The translations under genes were made by a program, and so were the position numbers. Source: Amoebophrya sp. A120 (taxonomy: Eukaryota; Sar; Dinophyceae; Syndiniales; Amoebophryaceae). Taken from it: a stretch of DNA of 64,000 nucleotides. Within the stretch, counting starts at the first letter, position 1; every line of letters starts with the position of its first letter. This document shows, in pieces, positions 1-10,900 of the stretch. The DNA lies in contig CAJINV010000019.1 of assembly GCA_905178155.1 (NCBI GenBank), positions 154,982 through 218,981 on the forward strand, read 5' to 3'. The notes below the pieces were generated by a model. The model had not been told where the DNA came from. It was given only the letters and a program-made list of their open reading frames with translations, and did no database searches.

Positions 1-235
1 GTACTCGTGCTTGTTTCCCTTCCTCCGACGCCCCTGGCGGCCTTGGTCTGTTGTATGTAGGGCACGCGGTTCGCCCGTGCGCCCGCAGCAGAACCAGGCC
101 GCCCCCGTCCGCTGGCGCCTCCGGGCGCTGGCGGGCGGGCCGGTGAGGGGAACAGAGCTGCGACGTGAGAAGTACTCGCGCTTGTTTCTCTTCCTCCGAC
201 GCACGCCCCTGGCGGCCTTGGTCTGTTGTATTTAA
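1..235. repeat. Direct duplication of a ~60-bp GC-rich unit
   Basis: Bases 1-60 and about 171-235 are near-identical copies of one unit, starting GTACTCGTGCTTGTTT and ending CTTGGTCTGTTGTAT, with a few substitutions and one short insertion. The 110 bp between them is GC-rich and unrelated. No gene was recognised here. From 236 to about 1,700 the sequence also holds nothing I can assign. Confidence 0.75.
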
Positions 236-1739
236 GAAGAGCCCCGCAGTGAAATGAATGGGCACGGCCGACAAGTGAACACGAAGACACTATCGCCGCC
301 GTTCCATCGCGCACGTACTCCACTAGCGCAAGGCCCAGCCCCACTCCTGGCCTGTGAAGTGTTTGCTTAAATGTGCGACGATTGCAACATCTGGAAAGAT
401 CAGTGCCCAGCTTCTTCGAAAAAGCTCTTCCTGAACGCAAAGACTTTCCGTGTCTGGGTCTGTGTCTATTCTTTTGATTCGAAAGCAAAACGATGAAGCT
501 CACCACACCGAAACGCGCTGACGTTTTCGCGTGAATTTCTTATCTTTGTTCGCGAAAAGCAAAAGAAATAGAGAAGAGGAGGACGATGGTGATCCGCAAG
601 AGAACGGACGTCAAGGCGATCAAGTATGAAGCGACGCCGATGCAAGTAGATTGATTTACTTTCCGACTCTTCGCGAGTATTCTCGTTGACGTAATTGCTA
701 AAAGGCCCACGGCTAGACACTTGCTCCGCGTATTCTCTTGGGCACAATAATGCAGGAAAATTACAAAAGAAAGAGAAGCAGCACTATGCAGCTTCGCGAG
801 ACGTACGCTCCGCGAAAAATGAAAAATCCGCACCGTTGCAGTTCCGTGAGAATCGCTCTGCTTTACTCTTTCAAAAAAGCGCGACTATTGTGGGCGAAGT
901 TTCGCCGAAGATCTCCGCGAAGTAGTAGTGATCAAGAAGAATCTGAAGAATAAAGAAAAATAAATAAGATCAGGCGCCTGCTATCTAGAATCGCAATAGC
1001 ATGCAGCCAGCTCATAAAAATCGCACCGCTCAATCATCTCCGCCGTTCTCTCAAAAACCAACTGACATATATGAACAAATCACATCTATACTCGTAGGCA
1101 CTCACAGCAGAGGGCCGGTCCTTTCTAGAGCAAAAACCCTCGCCATTTTCTGCAGCAAACGAACAGGACAAAGAGGAAAACCAATAAAGAAACAGGAGCG
1201 AGCTAGTTCTTTTCAGTATTTAGCAGCCCATGCCCGATAAGCCGCGCCGTTATTTTCGACTTGTAGAGAGTGAAGAAGCATTACAGATTTCATTCATTTC
1301 CGTTTTCTTTCGTCTCTGTGAAATTGGTCGCATCTGAGGAGGTTTCGACTTGCCCCGTATTCCACTACGTCTCTGCAATAAAGACAGACAAGAAAGATGC
1401 CGCGCCCGGGTGCGAAAGCGAAGAAAAGGGCGGCGGCCAAGGATGCCGGCGAGATATGCAATGCGTGCGTGCCTGGGTCTGTGCGGGTTCCAGCTCTGTC
1501 ATGCATGGCCTGCCTGGCCCTTGATGTTTGACGCGCATGACTTTGCATCTTTTGCATTTTCTCCGTTGTTCGTTCGGTGCGGCTTCTTGTAGTCCCCGAC
1601 TCTATTGCGAGCATTTGCAACCAGACAGGCCCAGGCTGCCTTGCTTTTGATATTCGACTATCAAGCGGGACACGAGATACGGGCCGCCGAAAAAGGGCCC
1701 GCGAAGCGGCAAGGGGGACCAAGCAGGGAGCTCGTCTGA

Positions 1740-2475
1740 AGGTATCCAGCGGCAGCCTCCTCCGCCAGCCTCGGCAGCCGCCGCAACAGCCACCGCAGCA
1801 ACCACCGCAGCAGCCACCGGAACAGTTTCGAAGAGCGCGCCCCAAGGTATTTGCTTAAATATGTAGCCGCCTGCCCCTCGGTGGGTTGCTTGTTTGTATG
1901 AATTCGCTCGCGGTCCGACGCTGTGTTTTGTGCGTGTGCCCATGTAAAGCCTTAAGACAAGAGGCCCTACGTATATGCCTCAGACTATGCTCAGCGTTGA
2001 CGCAAAAGATCCTACGCATACGCCTCGGACGATGTCAGCAAGCCTTTCCATTTCTCGTTATCAGGTAAGCGAAACGCGCCTCCGTCGGAAATGGAGCAGC
2101 CAGACGATGCGGGGCAAATAGGTAGCCAGCGACGGCCGCCTCCGCCAGCCTCGGCACCCGCCGCAGCAGCCACCGCAGCAGCAGCCGAAACAGTCCCGAA
2201 GAGCGCGTCCCAAGGTATCTGCTTGAATGTGTAGCCGCCTGCCCGTCGGTGGGTTGGTTGTGTGTTCGAGTTCGTTAGCGGTCCGTCGCTGTGTTTTGTG
2301 TGTGTCGATGTGAAACGAGCCTTATAACGAAAGACCCTATGCGTATGCCTTTGACTATCCCAAGCGCCTACGCTAAAGATCCTACGCATACGCGATGCCA
2401 AGCTTTTCCCATTTCTCGCTATCAGGTAAGCGCCACGCGCCTCCGTCGGAAGTGGAGCAGGAAGACGATCCGTGG
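1740..2475. repeat. Two tandem ~365-bp diverged units with CAG/CCG-rich segment
   Basis: The block around 1745-2110 recurs at about 2112-2475 at an offset of about 362-368 bp. Shared landmarks in order are a CCGCAGCAGCCACC low-complexity stretch, GAAGAGCGCG(C/T)CCCAAGGTAT, GTAGCCGCCTGCCC, a GTGTTTTGTG segment and CCATTTCTCG(T/C)TATCAGGTAAG. The last landmark reads as a splice donor in both copies. The units may be duplicated 5' exons or untranslated sequence of the gene that follows. No convincing protein reads through them. Confidence 0.7.
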
Positions 2476-4037
2476 AATACTATTTGCCAGGCGGTTGCAA
2501 TTATCGCGCGCAAAAGTGTCGGAGTCTGGAGGCAAGGAAGTTTGTCATGCTAGCTTCGTTAATATGGCGCCTCCGATTGTTGTGCATATTACCCAAAAGT
2601 CCCGGCGTTCTGATTCTACTGTCGCTCAAATTTACAAGATTCCAGACCCGCACACTTTTGCAATCGATAGAAAAAGAAAAAGGGCCGCAGTTGAACACGG
2701 GGACGGTCATCTTTTGCGCCAAGTGCCAAGGCCAGGGAGATTGGTATAACATTCCGGAGCCCGATCTCTCGCCGCCCCTCCTGGACAGCGACTGGTGGTA
2801 TCCGACCCGGAAGGACACCGAGTGGAGTGGTAAGATCGGGCGGATGAAGTTTGCCTTCCTCCCGAAAGTGGACAGCTTTTACAGGCTCAGCCCCCTCGAC
2901 GACCGTTACGATGGCTGGAGCGAGCGGTTTCTCAAGGAGTTGAAAACCAAGCAGGACGCTGACCGCAGGCAGTTCGGCTCGCAGTGCGCCGTGGTTGTCC
3001 GGTGCGAGGGCGTGGCGCGGGGGAAAGGGCGGGGGCTGTGTGGCGACGACTACACCTGGGTGTCGGGTGTTCCCCTGTTCGCGCGCGGCGGCTGGGAAGA
3101 TGCGGGGGCCCGGGCACATTACTCAACAACCTGGGAGGCGAAGGCCACGTGGCAAAAGGCCGGACAGGTATGCTCGTCGCCGTTTTCGTTTTGTGTTTTA
3201 TTTCCCCTCCTGCATGGTGTTCCTTGCGTTGCAATATGTCGCGCCGCGTTCATGTCTCTGCCTGGCTTCTATCCTTTGGCTTGCGTTTGTGCTATTCCCA
3301 TGCTGTGCATTATCCCGACAGGTTCACACGGACTTTCAGCATGACGAGTTGAGGCGCATCCTCGGGCTCCGAAGTCGTCAGCTGCGGCTCCCCTTGGAGA
3401 AGCAGTGCTATTTCGCGGGGACGGGTCTCGGGTATTGATTTTGTTCGTTTTTTTGTCCTGCATGGAATGGCATAGGCCGGCGGTTGTGGTTCGATTGATA
3501 GTCATGTCTCCGATGCTCTGCGGCAGTCGCGCGCACTTTTTATTTTGCATTCTCGTGCCTGAGAGTTAGTTTTCTCGATGTCATGTGCTATCTATTGCGC
3601 CCAGGTTTCGCGGCCACCAAAAAACTTTGCGGCTGCAGAAGGACGGGCACTGCTTTCGCGCCATGTCGGAGGAAGCCAGACTGGAGGAGCGGCTGGTCGG
3701 CAAGACGACCGCCTTCGAGAAGGAGCAGGCGTTCAAGGAGAGGGAGCTGCGGCACATGGTGAGCTCCTGGGGCACTCTCAGCGAATGCGGTGGCGGCATG
3801 CCCGAGGAACTGCAGCGAGAGATGAGCAGCCTGAACGATGAGCAGTGGAAGCTGGCGAAGGAGATCCGGAAACTGTCGGAGGAGCTCGGACGGCGCAGGT
3901 TCCCGGACTATGAGGATGCCGCAAGCGGGGAGGACGGCAAAAACGACCGAAGTGGCAAAGATGAGGAAGACGAAAACCCGGAGGACTATATAATCAGATG
4001 GCTGGAGCTCGAGGAAAAAATAAGAGCACGCGACTGA
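2472..4037 (+). CDS. Hypothetical protein with C-terminal coiled coil (5' end unresolved)
   Basis: I do not recognise this protein. Three exons join in phase through GT-AG introns: up to 3167, 3322-3431 and 3605-4037. The first exon carries a CAKC pair and a Trp/Asp-rich stretch (WYNIPEPDLSPP, then DWWYPTR). The last exon has a Glu/Lys-rich segment beginning MSEEARLEERL that looks like a coiled coil, then an acidic tail ending in IRARD and a TGA stop. A diverged introner sits at 2502-2669 in the first exon. The true start is unclear: the ATA/ATG near 2472 is only the start of the open frame, and upstream exons in the duplicated units at 1.7-2.5 kb are possible. Splice phase agreement is the main evidence that the gene is real. 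Confidence 0.55.
2502..2669. mobile_element. Diverged family A introner
   Basis: The left end TATCGCGCGCAAAAGTGTC and right end CACACTTTTGCAATCGATA form imperfect terminal inverted repeats of the family A type. A TTTGTCATGC module lies inside. It is 168 bp, a multiple of three, and is open in the frame of the downstream exon, so retention would not break that frame. No clear 5-bp duplication remains, which suggests age. Confidence 0.65.
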
Positions 4038-4763
4038 TGTGGTTTTTGAGTCTTGATAGGATTACATAGCTGGTTACTTACGTAAGTTGATGGATGGAAT
4101 ACGAAGAGAAAGTGGCGCGGATGTTCACGAATTGAATCCAAGCACTTGACTGAAGTGGTTTTTGAATCGGTTGGATTGGAAGAGCCATGGACTATGGGTT
4201 TGATTGGAAGATCCATTCAGGCGGACACCTGCCGCCGGATTTTTCCGCTTAAATCAGGCTAAAAAATTGCTAAAAGCAAAAGACTAGGCCCCCGGCGGCG
4301 TTTCGTCAGTGCGCGCGCCGGGCCCTGGCTTTGTCCCATGCCTTGCGCCGTGGCCGCGCAGGCATTGGGCCGGCCACCTAGCATCCCCCGGGCTTTGTTT
4401 GCCCTCCCTCTTTCAGTTTTGCTCGTCGGTGGCGTTTGGGTTCTCCCTGTGGGGTTTCTGCGTTCTCATGGCTTGGCCGGGGCGTCGCCAAAGCAGTCCA
4501 GTTCCATCCTTTGGGGCCGCCGCTACGTCCGTTTCATGGCGGATCGCCAGCAGCGGCATTTGCCAGCCGCCCGGAGCAAGGAAAGTGCTCCAAGCAGGAC
4601 AGCGCCTGGGTGAGGCCCGGGGCGACCCTCTTTGGCGGGGGAGACGTCGTCTGGGGTGAAGGTGTTTGTTGTTCTGCTCGGGTTGTTTTCTTGCTTCGGA
4701 CGGCAAGGTTGCGGCTCCTCCGGAAAGGGCCGGAGTTGGGTCCGGAGTTGGTAATTTTCGGCA
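4038..4763. other. Gap without recognised gene
   Basis: This is the sequence after the coiled-coil gene. It contains a short near-repeat (GACTGATGTGGTTTTTGA at about 4032 and GACTGAAGTGGTTTTTGA at about 4148) and isolated TGCTAAAA words near 4269. Open frames here are short and overlap on both strands. I see no gene. Confidence 0.5.
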
Positions 4764-4914
4764 CTGCTAAAATCGGGATTTGGACTGCTAAAACGATTGC
4801 TAATTTGAGTGCTAAAATGCCTGACCCTTGAAAATCGGAACGATTTTCAAGTTTTGGCATTTTAGCACAAAATTAGCAATTTTTTAGCAGACACTTTAGC
4901 ACGGATTTTAGCAG
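4764..4914. repeat. Long fold-back inverted repeat made of TGCTAAAA/TTTTAGCA words
   Basis: The left arm (4764 to about 4838) and right arm (about 4841-4914) are imperfect reverse complements. The apex reads TTGAAAATCG-GAA-CGATTTTCAA and is followed outward by TGCTAAAATGCC / GGCATTTTAGCA. Each arm carries at least four TGCTAA(A/T) words with matching spacing. More TTAGCA words in one orientation continue to about 5010 and near 5400. This could be a fold-back mobile element, a terminal repeat, or an array of binding sites. Confidence 0.75.
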
Positions 4915-5010
4915 ACGAAAACTGCCGCGGCGGGATGTGGTTCCAGGGGATTTAGCAGTGAATTAGCACTGAATTAGCAGACTTTTAGCAGAATTTTAGC
5001 AGACCGGCCG

Positions 5011-6326
5011 CCCCCCCAACATCTTGTGAAACGGGGGGAATCGTTGGTGTTGGAGGGGCGATCGCAGGGTCGGGCGTTCGGGAAGGTTCTATGGGAAGAA
5101 CCGCTGCTCAAGTCTGACTGGTCATTCGGGGCGCGAATTGGTGGCGCGCAAGTCCGCCGTCGGGGAGGTGTTTCGGTTTCTCCCGCCCCAGCCCGTCGTC
5201 CTTCCGCCGGCCGGCGCGCTTGCGAGGCCCGCAAGGGGGCCGGCGCGCAAGTAGGCCTGGCCGGGTTTTTCTGAAGGGGCGCCTGCCGTCGCCTCCTTCT
5301 TCCGCCTCGCCTGTCTTCGGGCCCGGGGCAAGGCGGTCGTCTTCCCTTTTTCCCGGTTGTCGCGCGTGCTTCCCGTGTTGCTTTGGGGAAAAAAATTTTT
5401 TAGCACTTTTTCAGCAGCTTTTTAACGAAAAAGCCCGGCGCCCTTTGTCCGCCTGAATCCATTTGGAGGAGTTGCTGGCCATGATAGATAACGCGAACGA
5501 ATGCGATTCCTCGCCATGGACTGAATTAACCCAAGAAGGAACAAAGCCAAAAACTCGCCGCGCTCTGTGTGTTCCGTGCCTGGAAAACAAACCAGGAGCA
5601 GCGTTTTCGTGTTTTTCTCGATCATACAAATGCGCAAAAGACATCGGCTCGAGAAAGTTCGCGGCCTGCACTATTAGACACGCTGGGAAATTAATAGTGG
5701 TCCAAGAAATGCGCTCGCTTTTGAGGCTGTCTGCACTTTGACAGGTGGCAGCTCCAGTGACGAGGCAGGCCAAGAAGCCCTCTCAGACAGTGAGTCACTT
5801 CCAGAGATCCCGCGAGCGGTTTCATTCTCAGAGACTTCACGTCCGTCAGCCAATTCCAGAGATTTCGTCTCTTCATCTTGTAAGAGCCCGCCTCCTTGAA
5901 AATGATGAGGAGAGAGATCCTGCCCGCGGCAACATAACAAGAGAACGATCAAGATCGACGAGCTTCAGAAATTATCTCCCCATCCAGCCGACGGAGATCG
6001 TCCCTAGTAGAGAACGCAATGCCTTGGCGCGGCTGGCCATCTATCAATCTGATTCCCAAAACAAAACAGGAAGAGTGGCGCTGTGTCTGTTTCTCCGTTG
6101 GTTAAGCAAGCGCATTCCATCAGTTCCCTCGCTTATATTATTGCATCCACTGCTATTGTTGCACTATATTGCGCAACCTAAGCTGTCCGGTTATTATCTG
6201 TCTTCATCGCTTTGCTCTGCGTCCGTCTGCATTTCGATAGTTTTTGACTTCTATACTCAGGCCTTCACTTGTATACTCAGACTGATAGCGATTTCTTTCC
6301 TCGCTCGTATTATTTCTATACTCCGA
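5011..6326. other. Gap without recognised gene
   Basis: This 1.3-kb stretch precedes the OTU-like gene. The first half is GC-rich. The second half is more mixed, with an open plus-strand frame from 5745 that runs into the OTU exon but has no recognisable content before Met at 6327. It probably holds promoter, untranslated and intron sequence. Confidence 0.4.
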
Positions 6327-7705
6327 ATGGCGCTTTCTGCGAACATGAGCCCGCTCCCCCCATGCGTTGCGAACGCCCTCGCGGAGGCGCAGAAGACAAT
6401 CAAGCCCCGGGGCGACGTCGTGGGAACGCCGGTGCTTGGTAATGGGTTGGGTTTGGCGGATGGGGCGGGGTTCCAGCCGCCGATCTTCCCCGAGCTCATT
6501 TGGGACCCGCGTCAGCGCGTGTGGCGTGCGTGCCCTGTTATCAGGAACGGCGACTGCTGGTATGCCGGGGCGCTCTCCGGTATGTTTTTGGCTAACTCGC
6601 ACCAGCAGAATTTGCGCGCTGGCTAACTTAACATCCATCGGCCGCGCACCGTCAGAATTGGCAACCTAGCTGCGTTTTCGGTGTATGCCTTATATAGATT
6701 CCCTGACTCTTTAGCGCGTGCCATCAGAATTGACAAACTAACTCGCCCAGGTTTGCTGGACCACCCGAAGACCACCGCGAAGCGAACGAGGCGCGAGGTT
6801 TTGGAGACGATCTGGCCCGTGAATTGCTACCAGCAAACACAGGAGCTGATCAACTGGCGGGAGACGCTTCTGGAGGATCCGCACTCCCCTGCCTATGGAT
6901 CCGCACTCCTGGTATTTGAGAGAGCCACCCACTTTTTTCCGGCCGGCCGCTTGTGCCGCAGCTGACTGCTTGCAATAGGTTGCGACCCGAGACAGCCCGT
7001 TGTATATAGTTGCGAGCATTTGCGAGATCTCGACGCTGTTCATTTTTCGGGAGACGTAAAAAAACTAAACCAGGTCGGCGCGGCTGTTCTCCGAGCGCGT
7101 GTGCAGGGTGCTGAGGCGAAAGCGAAGGACTCTGTTGGTAAGCCTTACTTAGCGCGCAGCTGCTTGGGGACCGTTGTGCTTTTTGTTATCTTTGTCCCGC
7201 CTCTAGCTTGCTTTTCAACTGTAGCGATTGGCTGCGTGCATGCTAGTGCAGCGGCCCTGTGTGTGTCGTCCCTCGGCCGGCCTTTAGATTTATTCACTCA
7301 GAAACTTGCTACCTATCAGGTGACAGCGTGATGGAGGCGACGGCAGAGCTACTGCGGATCCGCATCACGATCCTGTACTCCGCGGACGCCGACGATGCGG
7401 AGCGGAATGTGGACCCGCGCGACATCGGTCCGCCCGACGCGCCCGCGGCGCTTCAAATGTGGGCGCACGACTCCCACTTTGACTTGGTCGAGGAGGACGT
7501 GGTGGAGATCGACTATCTTCGGGAAAGCCCCCCGCCCCCTAGGGAGTTTGTTTGTTATGCAGCCCGGCGCCCGTGGGTCTTTGTGATGCAGCTTGCCCGG
7601 GCAGAGCGAGACAGACGCTCCAGACTGATATTGGGCGGGGGGGGTTTCAGCTTCATACCAATTGCACGCAAATTGTTACGCCGGAAGCCGAAGGAACGCA
7701 AATAA
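6327..7705 (+). CDS. OTU-like cysteine protease
   Basis: OTU proteases cleave ubiquitin or related conjugates with a Cys/His pair. Four exons join in phase by GT-AG introns: 6327-6579, 6751-6911, 7074-7137 and 7320 onward. The spliced protein has RNGDCWYAGALSG, matching the OTU catalytic-Cys box (D-G-D/N-C-L/W-hydrophobic). About 90 residues on, GDSVMEATAELLRIRITIL matches the family's G-D-x-x-L-x-A-L-A-x-x-L-x-x-x-I-x-I/V-Y helix and strand. DSHFDLVEED then matches the catalytic-His segment (H-Y/F-D). The length suits a single OTU domain of about 200 residues. A second Met at about 6342 is an alternative start. The end is uncertain because the tail after the His motif could be intron. OTU domains also occur in retroelement and virus-like polyproteins, so it may be mobile-element cargo. 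Confidence 0.6.
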
Positions 7706-7970
7706 TTACGCCGGAAGTCGAGGTACTGTCGTAGTAGATTCTTTGAGGCATATTGTCGAGGTATATTCTTTGAGCCAGCTATATATAAGCAGCGCGCATT
7801 CTCTGAGCCAGCTAGAAGCGGCGGGCGTGCTTTGTTTGAGCCAGCTAGTGGCCGAACCTTTTGCCGCAATCACGTCCCAGGTTCCGTCCCATTCTCAGAA
7901 AGGAAGCGGAGGCCGCCGGGCTCCGCCCCCGCAGAGAAGCCGCGATCTCCGCCGCAGGCCGCCGAGCGTC

Positions 7971-10900
7971 ATGGTTCTCGACAGCTCCCAGAGCCCGGAC
8001 ATTGATGACCTTAACCACTTTCCACCGCTCGGGCCTGCGAAACAGAGCGCGCCGAAGGGGAGCAGCGTCGCCCGTGGAGGACAGGTAGTTTTGCTGTTGG
8101 GCACGTGTTGCATGTTGTTCGTTAATTGTCAGTCCCTATCTTTTGCGCCCTTAGGTTCTGATAGATCTGCGCCGATTCACTCACTTGGTTTCCCATTTTT
8201 CCACAGGCGCCTCGCCCGGCGCGTTTGTCTCCGCCGAAGCGGAACGACGGGAAGGCGGCCCCGGCTGAGCGACTGGTATCGGTTTTGCTAAAAAGTTAGT
8301 TTGCTGGCTCGGCTAGTTTCCTTGGCTCGTTCTTTTCGTGCAGGCCAACGCCCTTGGGTCTATTACCATGCGCGAATATTCTTAAACAGCTCCCCGCCGA
8401 GGGCAATACCCCCCGCCGGAGCAGGACGCCGCGCAGAAACCCCGCACTGGACCAGGGCTTTCTCCACATCGACTCTCCGCCGCTTGGTCTGTCTCCGTCC
8501 CCGCATGGCGCGCCGCAGGTGCTCCGCGACTACGAAATGGGCGTCGGTGGCTTCGGCCCGGCGGTCCAGGACCCAGACTCCCCGGCCGTTCCCGTCGCAT
8601 CCGCCCCGGCTCCGCCGGGCTATCCTCGGAGCGGCCCCTCGGCACCGCAGGCCAGCAGCTCGGCGCCAGGCGATCATGCTGGCGACTCCCGCCCCGCTGA
8701 TGCCCGGGGCGCTGCTCCGGACCCCCTGCAGCTTCCCGCGGGGCCGCTGCGCGAGTTCCTCACGGCCGCCCCCGACGAAAATGATGCGGCCCTCCTGCCG
8801 CCGAAGCGTCCCGAGCATGTGCAGGAAATGCTGAACAAGATCGACGCGGCACACGCGGACCTGAAGCAGCGCGCGCTGCCCGGGACAGTCGTGGACCAGG
8901 TTTACGCCCGCGTAGTGGTCGTCGCCGACCTCTTGAGTAGCCGCGTCCGCGGAAACGCTGGAGCCTATGAGCCAGACCTGATTCGTGACATCCTCGCGGC
9001 GATGGGTTTGGAGCGGACTTTCCGCGCCGAGCCGGGCGACTTGTTCTCGCGCTATGACCCGACCAAGTCCGGCGCGGCCGGGACGGCGAACTGGTGGAGG
9101 CAGGAGTCGAAGAGCAAGTCCGAGTCTTTGCACACGTATTTCTTTGCGCGGGATTTCGGAAAAATCCACCACGCGGCGGCGTTTCTTCTTCAGAAGGCCT
9201 ATGGCCAGGACGTGCAGCCGAGTTTTGCGGACATTGTCGCCCAGAATTGCTGCGGCTGGAATCTGCGGGCCTTTCTGAAGCACGCCTCGGCGGAAAACGT
9301 AAGAAGCACGATGGGAAAGCAGAAGCTATCAAGTGCAAAAGTGTCTGGGCCCGGAAGGGTGCGGTCTGTCATGCTAAATCTGAAGCATGTGGGAGCCTGC
9401 TTGCCCTGATAGATTACCAAAAGCATTCCAGATGGACTTGCTTCGTTTTCCCTTGCCCTTTCAGGCCCACACGCCTTTGCGTTCGATAGTAAGAATACGG
9501 AAACAACATGACGCAGGGCTTCACGCAGGGCGTAAGCCAGGGCCTGGTCGAGTTGATTGAGTGCCTGAAGAAATGGGAAGAGTCGTACAGAACGGCGGAC
9601 GCGAAGGTCCTGCAATGGTTTGCGATCGACCGGTGGAGAAGGCCGGGGCACGCATTTTCCGACGGTTCGCTCTGCCGGGGCCGCGGCAACAAATTCTGCT
9701 GGATCCCGCGCGTTGACCGGGCCGACGCGGATTTCCGCGATGACTACTTTTACGATGGCTGCCACATGGACCTCCAGCCGGATGCCCCGGCGAACCTGAA
9801 CGAGCTGCGGGCCTTCGAAAAGGAGCTCCGCAAGTATTTCGGCGGCGACCCGCACGTGCTCTGTGTCTTCATCATCGCCGCTGCGATAGTTTTGCTCGGT
9901 GGGGCCCCTAGTCGGTGGCTGTATTGTTACAACGCCAGCGGCTTCGGCAAGACAACTTGGAACGCGTTTCTGGCCTGGGCGATCTCGCCGAAGAATCAGA
10001 CGGAGCACCACGCGTTCTCTGCGGAGTGGCTTAGCAGTTCGGACCTTTTGCGGGCCGCCGCCTGCGACATTGCGCAAGCAAAGGTGACCGTCACGCCTGA
10101 AGTCAGCAAGCCCTTCAACAACCTCTACATCAAAACCGTTGTCGACCCTGTCTGCAAGGTGGAGGCGCGAATGCTTTACAGTGATCCCGTTCAGCTTTGC
10201 CTCGCCTATGCCTTGCGGCTTTTAGAGTCGAACCCTGATGACTGGAAGACGTTGCACCTCAAGGAGCTTCCCTCGGACTTCGTCGCTTATTTCTCGCGCA
10301 TCATCATCCTAGCCAGGCAGTCCGGGGCCTTTACGCGCAACGAGAGGAACGCGAACAAGACCAAGGCAGAGCAGAGCTACATTAGTAAACTGCAAACCGA
10401 GGCCAATCGCAGGCAGCTCATCCGGCTCGTAGTTGCGTACGCGTCGAAATGGGCGGCCTTCAGCGACGTCCCAATCATGGAGATGCTGCACGATCTGAAC
10501 CGTCTCGACCGTCTCCTGGGTGCCCATTTTTTTGCAGACACTGGCAACTTCTGCTACGATGTGCTTCTCAAGGGCCAGCTTTCTCAAGCTGAGCGCGACA
10601 AAGAAGACGTGAAGCTGGTGCTGACGCAGCTCGCAGCGTATAACGCGAACGCGGAAGTCCCTGCTGGTGCAGAGAAAGCGAGCGGAGGGAGTGGCGTGGT
10701 TTCGGGTTGCTCCTGGGGGTGGGAGAAGGACCAGAAGCTCATGGGGAACGACAAGCCCGCGGCGCAGCAAAAGCAAGCCGTTCAGAATCTGGACGCGGAC
10801 GGGTCCTGGTTGCGCTCGCAGGTTTGGCAGCCACAGCGTGGGAAGTTCGACGGCGCCGGGCGGCCCTACCCGAAGTTCTTTGCTGCGCAGGTGCGGAGCC

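Noticed and set aside
8363-9338. Minus-strand frame of about 306 codons opposite exon 3 of the helicase gene
   Set aside because: Same GC-driven antisense effect. Arg-rich translation with no recognisable domain.
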